Assembly: GCA_041908165.1 (NCBI GenBank)
Contig: JAYRFV010000042.1
Location: 62,001 to 126,000, forward strand
DNA length: 64,000 nt
Direction: 5' to 3'
Origin: JACQZU01 sp041908165
GTDB lineage: Bacteria > Acidobacteriota > Holophagae > Holophagales > Holophagaceae
In this document: piece after piece, positions 48,891 through 56,859 of the stretch
How positions within the stretch are numbered: position 1 is the first letter of the stretch
How the letters are laid out: each line of letters begins with the position of its first letter
The notes under the pieces: generated by a model
Seen by the model: the letters and a program-made list of their open reading frames with translations, nothing else
What the model was told of the DNA's origin: nothing
The model's database searches: none
Translations under genes and position numbers: made by a program

Positions 48891-50210
48891 TCAGGGCCTC
48901 GCCTCGCCCGGGGGATCCGCCCGCAGGAAGGGCTTGAGCAGGAACTGGCCGGCGGCGAGCCCGCGCATGGACAGGACGCGCACGCGCCAGTCCTGGATCC
49001 GCACCTCGTCGCCCACCTGCAGCACCCGGCCCAGACACTCCTGCAGGTAGCCGCCCAGGCTGATGGAGCCGCCCTCGGCGTCGATCCGCAGGCCGATGTG
49101 GTCCTCCAGCTGCTCCAGGGTGACGTTGCCCTGGGCCACCCAGGCCCCGCCCCGGGTCTTGCGCAGCTGGATGGTCTCGCGGTCGAACTCGTCCTGGATC
49201 TCGCCCACCAGCTCCTCGAGGACGTCCTCCAGGGTGACCAGGCCGTCGACGCCGCCGTGCTCGTTCACCACCAGCGCGAGGTGCTGGCGGCGCAGTTGGA
49301 AGTCCAGCAGCAGGTCCTGGATGCGGCGCATCTCCGGGACCAGGAAGGGCGGCCGGGCCAGCTCCCTCAGGTCCACGGCGCCTCCCTCCTGGATGCGCCA
49401 CAGGAGCTCCTTCAGGTGCACCACGCCGATCACCCGGTCGAGGTCCCCGGCCACCAGGGGAATCCGCGTGTGCGGCGCGCGGCGGGCCAGCTCCAGGTTC
49501 TCCTCCAGGCTGCGGGCGACGTCGAAGCAGACCACCTGGGCGCGGGGGATGGCGACCTCCTTGATGGTCCGCTTGGAGAAGTCGAAGAGGTTGCCGATCA
49601 GCTCCTTCCGGGACAGGGCGAGGGCCCCGGAGGCGTGGCCCTTGTTCAGCAGACGGCGGAATTCCTCCTCCGAGGGCACCAGGTCCTCGGCGTCCTCGGC
49701 TCCGGGCGGCAGGCCCAGCAGTCTTTCCACACCGCGCGAGAGGAAGCCGAGGCCGCGGGTGAGCGGGCCCACCAGGCGCGACCACGCCAGCAGCGGGCGC
49801 GCGGTGAGCACCGCCCAGCGGCCGGCGTTGCGGATCGCGAAGGAGCGCGGCACCATCTCCGTCAGCACCACGTGGACGGTGGTCATGGCGAGCAGCGCCA
49901 GCACTGACGCCAGCGGCCCGACCAGCCAGGGCCAGGGCAGGCCGCCGAACAGCCGCCGCGCCAGGGTGGCCAGCAGGTCCTCGCCGATGGCGCCGAAGGC
50001 GATCGCGCAGATGGTGATGCCCACGAGCACGGAGGACAGGTGGTGGCTGAGGTCGCGCTGGACCTCCAGCGCCGCGGCCGCGCCGGGATCGCTGCCCAGC
50101 ATCGCCTCCAGCTGGGTGGGCCGGACCCGGACGATGGCGAACTCCGCGAGCACGAAGAAGGCCGAGAGGGCCAGCAGGAAGAGGACGGTGAGCAGGGGTC
50201 CCAGGTGCAT
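48891..50210 (-). CDS. CNNM/HlyC-CorC family transporter-like protein
   Basis: A 439-residue protein: an N-terminal DUF21 (CNNM) membrane domain with about three to four helices (LLTVLFLLALSAFFVLAEFA, SVLVGITICAIAFGAIGE), two CBS domains (AIPRAQVVCFDVARSLEENL and ALVVNEHGGVDGLVTLEDV-like) and a C-terminal CorC/HlyC domain (GGAWVAQGNVTLEQLEDHIG). Such proteins are linked to magnesium/cobalt efflux. It starts 12 nt after the FrzS-like gene, so the two form an operon. Confidence 0.92.
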   Translation of the reverse strand: MHLGPLLTVLFLLALSAFFVLAEFAIVRVRPTQLEAMLGSDPGAAAALEVQRDLSHHLSSVLVGITICAIAFGAIGEDLLATLARRLFGGLPWPWLVGPLASVLALLAMTTVHVVLTEMVPRSFAIRNAGRWAVLTARPLLAWSRLVGPLTRGLGFLSRGVERLLGLPPGAEDAEDLVPSEEEFRRLLNKGHASGALALSRKELIGNLFDFSKRTIKEVAIPRAQVVCFDVARSLEENLELARRAPHTRIPLVAGDLDRVIGVVHLKELLWRIQEGGAVDLRELARPPFLVPEMRRIQDLLLDFQLRRQHLALVVNEHGGVDGLVTLEDVLEELVGEIQDEFDRETIQLRKTRGGAWVAQGNVTLEQLEDHIGLRIDAEGGSISLGGYLQECLGRVLQVGDEVRIQDWRVRVLSMRGLAAGQFLLKPFLRADPPGEARP

Positions 50211-50222
50211 CAGGGGCGGCGC

Positions 50223-52163
50223 TCAGGCCCGGGTCAGGTCGGAGCCCCGCTGGATCTTCTCGCCCAGGTCGCCGAGCACCGAGGCCAGGGCCCCCAGGCG
50301 GTCGTTGCGGTCGGCGAGGGCCGACTGCAGGCTGGCGATCTCGGACTGCAGTCCCGCCGCGGTCTGCCGGGCGCCCTCGAAGGCCTCCTTGAGCCGCCCG
50401 ATCTCGGCCTCCTTGGCGTCGAGGCCCTCCAGCAGCTCCATGCGCTCCGCCTCGTGCTGGCCGACCGCCTTGCCGAGCTGCCGCTCCAGGTCGGTGCAGG
50501 CGGCCATGAGCCGGTCCCGCGCGGCCAGCTGCTGGGCCTTCTCCTCCTCCTGGGCGCGCTGCCCGGCCTCCAGCTCCGCCACCCGGCCCCGGAGGGATTC
50601 CGCCTCGCCGTCCAGGGCCTTGGCGCGGGCCTCCTGGTCCGCCAGGTCCCGGCCCTGGGCGCGGAGGGTGGCCTCCTTGCCCTCCAGGTCCCACTCCAGC
50701 GCCTGGACCCGCTCCGCGTGCGCCTGGACCTGGCGCCGCTCCGCCTCGAGGGCGCTGCCGAGTTCGTCCTGGCGCGCCTGCAGCTCGCCGTGGCCGCGCT
50801 CCAGCTCCTCGTGCTTCGTCCTCAGCTGGGCCAGGGCGCCCTCCAGGTCCTGTTTCTCCCGTTCCAGGGCCTGCGCGCGGTTCTGCTGGCTCTCGGCCTC
50901 CAGGGCCTGCTGCTGCAGGCGGTCGCGCTCCTTGAGCAGCCCGATCACCCGCTGGTTCTTCTCGGCCATCTGGTTGTTCAGCTGCTCGACCTGCTGCAGC
51001 AGCTCGTGGTGCTCCTCGATGGACTGCCGCAGCTGGCTCTTGAGGGCCTCGCTGCCCTCGCCCTCGCGGGCGCTGGACTGCTCGAGCCGGGCCAGAGCCT
51101 CCTCGGCCTGGGCCAGGCGGGTCCGCAGCGTCTCCGCCTCCTCCTGGCGGCGCTCGAGGTCGTCCAGGTTCTGGGTGATGGAGTCGTGGCTGCGCTGGAG
51201 GGCGTCGTAGTCCTCGCGGGTCCGCTGCAGGGCCTCCTCGCGCTCCTTGATCCGGCCGCGCAGCTGCTCCAGCTCGGCCATCAGGCGCTCAGCCTCGTCC
51301 AGGTTCTTGGTCGCCGAGGACTCCGCCTGCCTGGACAGCTCCAGCTCGGTGGTCAGCCGCTCGATCTCGGCCTCGGCCAGCTCCAGCGCCGAGCTGCGGG
51401 CGAAGACCTGGGCTTCCAGCTCCTGAACCCGGGCCTCCAGGGCCGGGGAGGCCGGTGGCGTCTCGGGCCGGGGTTCCACCGGCGCGGGCTGCATTGCCGC
51501 AGGCTGCACGGCCGCGGGCTGCACAGCCGCGCGCACCTGGTCCAGGTCGAGCGCCACCGTGCCCGCCTGGGGCTCGGCCGGCAGCACCGGGATCGGCGTG
51601 GTGGCGGACCGGGGCAGGGCCTCCAGGGGCGTGACGCCGGCCTGGCGGAGCATGTCCATCGAGATCGCGACCGTCTGGTTGGTCACCGGGGCCGTCGCCG
51701 GGGCTCCGTCCAGTTCGTCCTTCAGGCTGTCCAGCCACTCCTCGCCCAGGTCCCCGGTCAGGTCGCCCAGGGGATTGTCCGGGTCCACCGGGCGCGGAGG
51801 GACCACCTGGGACAGGGCCGCCACCAGCGCCCCAGGGGCCATCGGCTTGTGCAGGTAGAGGTCGGCGCGGCCCTTGAGGCTCTGGTGCCGGCGGTATTCC
51901 TCCTCGGTGGCCTTGGCGCTGATCAGGGCGATCTTCAGGCCCGCCGTCCTCGGGTTCTTGCGGATGGCGGAGCAGAGCGCGTAGCCCTTGTTCTCCGCGA
52001 CCTCGACACAGATCAGGGCGGCGGCGTACCCGCCCCCTTCCAGCTTCGGGAGGGCCCCGTCCGGCGCCATCGACACATCCACGTCGAACGCGGCCTCAAG
52101 GCTGACCTGGTGCTCCTTGAGGAAGCTGCGGTCGCTGTCGACGACGAGGAGGCGCTGGCCCAT
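50223..52163 (-). CDS. Pseudo-receiver plus long coiled-coil protein (FrzS-like)
   Basis: A 646-residue protein. Residues 1 to about 120 have a receiver fold (RLLVVDSDRSFLKEHQVSLE; SAK at 82-84; RADLYLHKP with Lys106), but the phosphoacceptor position is in ALICVEVAENKGY, where the Asp is missing. The H-x-x-L-K-x-R-A-D-x-Y-x-x-K-P pattern is like the atypical receiver of FrzS of Myxococcus. A disordered Pro/Ala linker (about 125-250) leads into about 400 residues of heptad-rich coiled coil. FrzS works in polar localisation and motility; the role here is inferred by architecture only. It is in an operon with the CorC-like gene. Confidence 0.8.
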   Translation of the reverse strand: MGQRLLVVDSDRSFLKEHQVSLEAAFDVDVSMAPDGALPKLEGGGYAAALICVEVAENKGYALCSAIRKNPRTAGLKIALISAKATEEEYRRHQSLKGRADLYLHKPMAPGALVAALSQVVPPRPVDPDNPLGDLTGDLGEEWLDSLKDELDGAPATAPVTNQTVAISMDMLRQAGVTPLEALPRSATTPIPVLPAEPQAGTVALDLDQVRAAVQPAAVQPAAMQPAPVEPRPETPPASPALEARVQELEAQVFARSSALELAEAEIERLTTELELSRQAESSATKNLDEAERLMAELEQLRGRIKEREEALQRTREDYDALQRSHDSITQNLDDLERRQEEAETLRTRLAQAEEALARLEQSSAREGEGSEALKSQLRQSIEEHHELLQQVEQLNNQMAEKNQRVIGLLKERDRLQQQALEAESQQNRAQALEREKQDLEGALAQLRTKHEELERGHGELQARQDELGSALEAERRQVQAHAERVQALEWDLEGKEATLRAQGRDLADQEARAKALDGEAESLRGRVAELEAGQRAQEEEKAQQLAARDRLMAACTDLERQLGKAVGQHEAERMELLEGLDAKEAEIGRLKEAFEGARQTAAGLQSEIASLQSALADRNDRLGALASVLGDLGEKIQRGSDLTRA

Positions 52164-52219
52164 GGTCTCGATCCTTGCTTCGGAGGGGGCCTCAAGTCTA
52201 TCCCAAATGCGCCCGGGAG

Positions 52220-52258
52220 GCCCGGGCCGGGGCTGCCCTCGGGGGCCCCAGCCCGGGC
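52220..52258 (-). terminator. Hairpin after the htrA gene
   Basis: An inverted repeat with one mismatch (52220-52232 with 52246-52258) lies between the htrA stop and the start of the FrzS-like gene. There is no long T-tract; it may terminate htrA transcription or be a processing site. Confidence 0.5.
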
Positions 52259-52273
52259 TCCCGCCGGGGCGGC

Positions 52274-53818
52274 CTACCGGTGCGGGACGGCCAGGGTGAC
52301 CTGCTGGCTGCCGCGCCCGTCCCGGACCAGGAGCAGGAGCGGCTTGCCCCCCGCCTTGCGGACCTCGGCGTAGAAGTCGCCCAGGCCCTCGACCTCGCGG
52401 GTGCCCACCGCGGCGATGACCATCCCCTCGCGCAGGCCCTTCTCGGCCGCCTCGGAGCGGACGCTGACGAAGGCCACCACGACCCCCTTGCGGTCGGCCG
52501 CGAGGCCGTACGCCTGGCGGCTGGCCGGCGTGATCGGCTCGACCCGGAACCCGTACTCCTTCTCGAGGTTGACGCCCCGGGACTCGGTGCTGGAGCCCTT
52601 CTCCCCGCGGTCGTCGCCCTTCGGGTCGCGGTCCTCGTCGGAGCCTCCGGCGGCGTTCGGCAGGTCGCGGCGGTCCCCGAGGACGACGCTCAGCTCGCGG
52701 GGCTTCCCGTCGCGGACCACCGAGAGCTTGACCGTCTCGCCCGCGCGGCGGCCGGAGATGGACGACACGAGCTCATCCGGGGAGCCGATGCGCTGGCCGT
52801 CCACGGCGGTGATGACGTCGAGGCGCTTGATGCCCGCCTTGTCGGCGGCCTGGCCGGCGGTGAGGTCGCCGACCACCACCCCTTCCTTCACGCCGAGGGA
52901 TTCCTGGAAGGTCCGGTCCAGCTCCTGCGGCGTCACCCCCAGGAAGCCGCGCTTCACCGGCTTGCCGGAGCGAAGGTCGGCGAGGATCCGCTTGACCTTG
53001 TTCACCGGCACGGCGAAGCCGATGTTCTGGCCGTCGGCGCGGATCATGGTGTTGATGCCGATCACCTCGCCGCGCAGGTTGAGCAGCGGCCCGCCGCTGT
53101 TGCCCAGGTTGATGGCGGCGTCGGTCTGCAGGAACGACTGGATGCCGCCGAGGATGTTGCGGCCCTTGGCGCTGAGGATGCCCGCCGTGACCGTGTGGTC
53201 CAGGCCCAGCGGGTTGCCGATCGCCACCACCCACTCGCCGACCTTGGCGGCGTCGGAGTTCCCGAGGGCGGCATAGGGAAGGTGGGCCCCCTCGATCTTC
53301 AGCAGGGCGATGTCCAGCTCCTTGTCCTTGCCCAGAACGGTGGCCTTGTGGGTCCTGCCGTCGTTGGTCCGGACCTGGATCTCGGTCGACTCGCTCTCCC
53401 GCGGGCTGTCGATCACATGGTAGTTGGTGAGGATCTCGCCATCGGCGGACACGATCACCCCGGAGCCGCCGCCGACCATGCGCTCCACGTCGTCCTCGCC
53501 GCCCCGCGGCCGCCGCTGGCCCTGCGGGTTCTGGGGGCCCTGCGGGCCGAAGAAGAAGTGGAAGAAGTCGTCGGGCATCCCGTTCATCTGCCGGCGGGCC
53601 TTGACGAAGGTGGTGTTGCGCACCGACACCACGGTCGGGTTCAGCTTTTCCGCCACCGCGGCCACCGGCGGCAGCAGGTCCTGCCCCTTCGCCTCCACCG
53701 TCACCGGACGGTCCTCCGCGGCGCGCGCCACCCAGCGGTGGCTCAACCCCATCCCGACCGCCATGCAGGCGCCCGCGAACAGGGACAAACCGAGGATCTG
53801 CTTGACTTGATGCTTCAT
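52274..53818 (-). CDS. Do-like periplasmic serine protease (HtrA/DegP)
   Basis: A 514-residue protein with an N-terminal signal anchor (LGLSLFAGACMAVGMGL), a trypsin-like domain and two PDZ domains. The catalytic triad is visible: His134 in TNYHVIDS, Asp169 in ELDIALLKI and Ser241 in LGNSGGPLL. A Gly/Gln/Pro-rich linker precedes the protease (FGPQGPQNPQGQRRPRGG). PDZ1 includes FLGVTPQEL and PDZ2 GVVVAFVSVRSEAAEKG, separated by an acidic Asp/Glu/Lys-rich insert. It degrades or refolds misfolded envelope proteins. AGAGG precedes the ATG. It is divergent from the tRNA-His gene. Confidence 0.94.
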   Translation of the reverse strand: MKHQVKQILGLSLFAGACMAVGMGLSHRWVARAAEDRPVTVEAKGQDLLPPVAAVAEKLNPTVVSVRNTTFVKARRQMNGMPDDFFHFFFGPQGPQNPQGQRRPRGGEDDVERMVGGGSGVIVSADGEILTNYHVIDSPRESESTEIQVRTNDGRTHKATVLGKDKELDIALLKIEGAHLPYAALGNSDAAKVGEWVVAIGNPLGLDHTVTAGILSAKGRNILGGIQSFLQTDAAINLGNSGGPLLNLRGEVIGINTMIRADGQNIGFAVPVNKVKRILADLRSGKPVKRGFLGVTPQELDRTFQESLGVKEGVVVGDLTAGQAADKAGIKRLDVITAVDGQRIGSPDELVSSISGRRAGETVKLSVVRDGKPRELSVVLGDRRDLPNAAGGSDEDRDPKGDDRGEKGSSTESRGVNLEKEYGFRVEPITPASRQAYGLAADRKGVVVAFVSVRSEAAEKGLREGMVIAAVGTREVEGLGDFYAEVRKAGGKPLLLLVRDGRGSQQVTLAVPHR

Positions 53819-53942
53819 CGTCGAACCTCTACGAAAACACCCGTTCCCGGGTCAGAGCCAACATGATGCCAGCAGCCCAAAGGTTCCGGCAGCACCATCC
53901 CCTGGATGCCCCGGTCCGCTTCCGGTATGCTGGACAGCCAAC

Positions 53943-54020
53943 GGCGGATGTAGCTCAGTTGGTTAGAGTACTGGATTGTGATTCCAGGTGTCGCCGGTTC
54001 GAGTCCGGTCATCCGCCCCA
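53943..54020 (+). tRNA. tRNA-His (anticodon GUG)
   Basis: The full cloverleaf is readable: acceptor GCGGATG (53944-53950) pairs with CATCCGC (54010-54016), anticodon stem CTGGA/TCCAG with loop TTGTGAT (anticodon at 53978-53980), and T-arm GCCGGTTCGAGTCCGGT-type. As in histidine tRNAs, G-1 at 53943 can pair with the discriminator C73, and the CCA end is encoded. It stands alone, divergent from htrA. Confidence 0.95.
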
Positions 54021-54027
54021 GATCCCG

Positions 54028-54050
54028 AAGGCCCCCGTGGCGGGGGCCTT
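54028..54050 (+). terminator. Terminator after tRNA-His
   Basis: A perfect 10-bp stem (54028-54037 with 54041-54050, loop TGG) starts 7 nt after the tRNA. The downstream tract (GTGATTGTGAC) is not T-rich. Confidence 0.75.
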
Positions 54051-54162
54051 GTGATTGTGACTCGCCCTGGACGCAAACCCGGTTGACCGCGCCTGTCCCC
54101 GAACCCGGGAGGGGCCTTCGGCTCCAGCCGCGTTGCCCCTAGAATCCCCGGAGGGGGATCCC

Positions 54163-54696
54163 ATGGCACCCGTCGAACCGTCCAGCCCGGCCCCGCACCG
54201 CAATCCCTACCGCGACCAGGTGGTCATCTCCTGGCCCGAGCTGCACCGCGACGCCCGCTACCTCTGCCGGATGCTGCACGACCTCGGCGACTGGAAGGGG
54301 ATCATCGCCATCACCCGCGGCGGCCTGGTGCCGGCGGCCCTGGTGGCGCGGGAGCTGGAGATCCGGCTGATCGACACGGTCTGCGTGGTCAGCTACGGGG
54401 CCGCGGAGGAGGGCGGGGCGGAGCAGGCCCAGGGCCAGCTCCGCTGGCTCAAGGGCGTCGAAGGGGATGGCGAGGGCTGGCTGCTGATCGACGACCTGGT
54501 CGACACCGGCCGCACCGCGCGGGCGGTGCGCGAGCGCCTGCCGAGGGCGCACTTCGCCACCCTCTACGCCAAGCCCCTCGGCCGCCCGATCGTCGACTCC
54601 TTCGTCCGCGAGTTCGCCCAGGAGGAGTGGATCTACTTCCCCTGGGACATCGAGTACCAGTTCGTCACGCCGATCAAGCTCAAGCAGCGGGCCTAG
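54163..54696 (+). CDS. gpt: Xanthine(-guanine) phosphoribosyltransferase
   Basis: A 177-residue purine phosphoribosyltransferase that salvages xanthine, guanine or hypoxanthine using PRPP. Motifs are IIAITRGGLVPAALVARELE, WLLIDDLVDTGRTARAV (PRPP loop) and WIYFPWDIEYQFVTP, near identical in layout to E. coli Gpt (152 aa). The ATG at 54163 has AGGGGGA 4 nt upstream; an in-frame ATG at 54133 is less likely. It converges with the next gene 6 nt away. Confidence 0.9.
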   Translation: MAPVEPSSPAPHRNPYRDQVVISWPELHRDARYLCRMLHDLGDWKGIIAITRGGLVPAALVARELEIRLIDTVCVVSYGAAEEGGAEQAQGQLRWLKGVEGDGEGWLLIDDLVDTGRTARAVRERLPRAHFATLYAKPLGRPIVDSFVREFAQEEWIYFPWDIEYQFVTPIKLKQRA

Positions 54697-54702
54697 CGGG
54701 GC

Positions 54703-55170
54703 TCACTCCGGACCCTCCTCCCCGAGGTCGGGGTCGACCGCCGCCCAGCGCCGTTTCGCCTGGAAGGCAGGGTCCTCGAGGCGGCCCAGGAAGGCCACCA
54801 TGCGCCGGCCCCAGGGCGACTGCGCGACGCACCCGGGCGGTGCGAAGGGCAGCAGCTCCCGGGGTGCCTCCTCCAGGCAGAGCTGGGTGAGGACCAGGCT
54901 CTGCTGCAGCGGTTCGCCCATGGGCGTCAGGTTGGCGGCGAGGGCGTCGAGGGCCTCGGCCAGCGCCGGCTCGGCGTCCTCCTCCGCCGCCTCGAGGAGG
55001 TCGACCACCCGCTCCCGGGCGGCCTGCAGGCGGCGGTGCAGCTTCTCGAAGTCGGCCGGGGCGGCGCCCAGGTCCAGCAGGTGGGCCGCGTCCTCCAGGA
55101 GCGGGTGCAGCTTGCGGAACAGGAGGGAGAGGGCGGTCTCGGCGGGGGTGAGGTCCCGATCGGCGTGCAT
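54703..55170 (-). CDS. Hypothetical helical protein
   Basis: A 155-residue protein that is mostly alpha-helical with coiled-coil tendency (AETALSLLFRKLHPLLEDAA, FEKLHRRLQAARERVVDLLE, LAEALDALAANLTPMGEPL) and no known family. GGAG precedes the ATG at 55170. It is divergent from the Hpt protein gene (83 bp between starts), so the two could share a regulatory region. Confidence 0.65.
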   Translation of the reverse strand: MHADRDLTPAETALSLLFRKLHPLLEDAAHLLDLGAAPADFEKLHRRLQAARERVVDLLEAAEEDAEPALAEALDALAANLTPMGEPLQQSLVLTQLCLEEAPRELLPFAPPGCVAQSPWGRRMVAFLGRLEDPAFQAKRRWAAVDPDLGEEGPE

Positions 55171-55253
55171 GGCGGCTCCGGTGCCTCCATCATCCCGCGC
55201 CCGCCCACCCCTCGGACGGCAGGCGTGCTAGAACTGTGCGGGGAGGTCCCGTC

Positions 55254-55643
55254 ATGACCAGCGCCGATTCCGGGCAGCCGCAGACCCGTCCGATTCCCGC
55301 CTGCCTGGACGCCTCCACCCTCCAGCAGCTGCTCGACCTGGACGACGGCCAGACCGGGCTGCTGGTCGAGCTGTACGGCCTGTTCAAGGAGGACACGCCC
55401 GGCCGCATCGAGGGCCTCCACCGCAGCCTGGCCGCCGGCGACCCCACCACCACCGCCGAACTGGCCCACGCGGTGAAGGGCGCCGCCGGCACCATCGGCG
55501 CCGCCCGCATGCGCGGCATCGCCAGCGACCTCGAGAAGGCCGGCAAGGGCGGCCGGGTGGACGACCAGACGCGCCAGTGGCTGGCCGACCTGGAAGCCTC
55601 CTACGCGGAGACCTGCGCGGCCCTGGACGCCTACCTGGGGTAA
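55254..55643 (+). CDS. Hpt-domain phosphotransfer protein
   Basis: A 129-residue stand-alone histidine phosphotransfer domain. The phospho-acceptor motif is ELAHAVKGAAGTIGAARM (His in A-H-A-V-K-G), within a four-helix bundle (DTPGRIEGLHRSLAAGDPTT, ASDLEKAGKGGRVDDQTRQW). It would relay phosphate from a hybrid kinase such as that at 29182 to a response regulator; no partner gene is adjacent. The ATG at 55254 has GGGAGG 6-7 nt upstream; a start at 55236 is less likely. The tandem palindromic repeats begin 5 nt after its stop. Confidence 0.85.
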   Translation: MTSADSGQPQTRPIPACLDASTLQQLLDLDDGQTGLLVELYGLFKEDTPGRIEGLHRSLAAGDPTTTAELAHAVKGAAGTIGAARMRGIASDLEKAGKGGRVDDQTRQWLADLEASYAETCAALDAYLG

Positions 55644-55647
55644 TGCT

Positions 55648-55885
55648 CTCCGGGGGTTCCCCTTGCAACGCATGCGTTGCAAGGATCGATGGACGCGCTG
55701 CGCCGGCCCGCCGCAGCGGCCCACCGCGATGGCGGACCACCCCGGGCCCCCGCGCTTCGGGGCCGCCACAGCCGGCCCCTTGCTACCTCCCTCCGGGGGT
55801 TCCCCTTGCAACGCATGCGTTGCAAGGGTCGATGGACGCGCTGCGCCGGCTGCCGCGGCGGACCACCGGACCCGCGCGCTTCGGG
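55648..55885. repeat. Two tandem copies of a palindromic intergenic repeat
   Basis: Copy 1 starts at 55648 and copy 2 at 55791 (period 143 bp). The first 60 bp differ at one position. Each has a perfect 24-bp palindrome centred on GCATGC (55661-55684 and 55804-55827; core TTGCAACGCATGCGTTGCAA). Copy 2 then lacks about 25 bp present in copy 1. Copy 1 also holds the words ccccgggcccccgcgc (55740) and ggcggaccaccccg (55731), found exactly in the rlmN insert. No gene is present between the Hpt and transglycosylase genes apart from these repeats. Confidence 0.9.
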
Positions 55886-55893
55886 GCTGTGGA

Positions 55894-56739
55894 TCAGGAG
55901 GAACTGGCGTTGAAGCTCTTGACGCCCTGGGTGCCCTTGGGCGGCGGGGCATCGCTGACCTGCACGCGGCCCTGGGCGTCGGTCCACTGGTAGAGCACGG
56001 GCTGGGGGCGCTCCTGGATCTGCGCGACCTGGGTCGCGGGGAGCGGGTTCTCGTCCACCAGGAACCCGCCCCGCCCCTTCTTCAGGAGATCCATGGACCC
56101 GGCCGCCTTCGGGTCGGGCTGCACCAGCTTCCGGGTCCACAGGTCCATGACCTTGGGGACGTAGGCGCGGGTCTCGCGGTAGGGCGGGATCCCCTTGTGG
56201 CGGTCCACGGCGCCCTCGCCGGCGTTGTAGGCGGCGATCACCTTCACCGCGTCGGATTTGTAGTAGTCCATGAGCCACTTGACGTACTTGCAGCCGCCGA
56301 TGATGTTCTGGCGGGTGTCGAAGGGGTCCACCACCCCGAACCGCAGGGCCGTCGCCGGCATCAGCTGCATCAGCCCGAGGGCCCCGGCCCGGCTGCGGGC
56401 CTTGTAGTTGAAGGCGCTCTCGGCCTGGATGATGGCCCGGGCCAGGAAGGGATCCACCCCCTCCTTCGCCGCGATCTCGTCCACCAGCGCCAGCATCTCG
56501 GGGCTCCGCAGCACCTGCCGCATCTCCCGCTGGGTGACCGCCAGGCGGATGTGGCCGACCCCCACGTGCTTGAGCACCAGGCCCTGGCCGGCGACGCTGG
56601 CGGGGGGCAGGTTGTTGATGACCAGCTTTCCCGCCCGGTCGTAGTAGGTGTAGATGTAGGCGTTGCCCCGGCTGGATTTCGGCGCGCTGGCGAGGAGGGC
56701 CAGGGCGGCGGCGCAGGGAACCAGGATGGGGAGCCTCAT
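55894..56739 (-). CDS. Periplasmic lytic transglycosylase (SLT domain)
   Basis: A 281-residue protein with a signal peptide (MRLPILVPCAAALALLASAP) and an SLT goose-lysozyme-like domain: FLARAIIQAESAFNYKARSR (catalytic Glu in Q-A-E-S), GALGLMQLMPATALRFG, IGGCKYVKWLMDYYK, VIAAYNAGEGAVDRHKGIPP and YRETRAYVPKVM. It cleaves peptidoglycan between MurNAc and GlcNAc. A C-terminal strand QPVLYQWTDAQGRVQVSD is DUF4124-like. The ATG at 56739 follows a TATAAT -10 box by only 9 nt, so the mRNA is likely leaderless. Confidence 0.92.
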   Translation of the reverse strand: MRLPILVPCAAALALLASAPKSSRGNAYIYTYYDRAGKLVINNLPPASVAGQGLVLKHVGVGHIRLAVTQREMRQVLRSPEMLALVDEIAAKEGVDPFLARAIIQAESAFNYKARSRAGALGLMQLMPATALRFGVVDPFDTRQNIIGGCKYVKWLMDYYKSDAVKVIAAYNAGEGAVDRHKGIPPYRETRAYVPKVMDLWTRKLVQPDPKAAGSMDLLKKGRGGFLVDENPLPATQVAQIQERPQPVLYQWTDAQGRVQVSDAPPPKGTQGVKSFNASSS

Positions 56740-56760
56740 GAGGGGACCATTATAAATCGG
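56740..56760 (-). promoter_or_regulatory. Perfect -10 box implying leaderless transcription
   Basis: On the minus strand the consensus TATAAT occupies 56754-56749, 9 nt before the transglycosylase ATG. Transcription from it would start at or within a few nt of the start codon. No ribosome-binding site is seen. A -35 at the normal 16-18 bp is not evident. Confidence 0.6.
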
Positions 56761-56859
56761 CCTTCGGCCCCTCATCCATAAGTCAAGGGCCCGGCTCCTG
56801 CGACCGACAAGGGGGTCTGTCCACGCGTTCCACCGGATGACCCCCTGGAGAAATCCGCG

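Noticed and set aside
55648..55885. CRISPR array at the tandem repeat
   Set aside because: Only two long units, each with an internal palindrome and no short regular spacers; no cas genes in the window.
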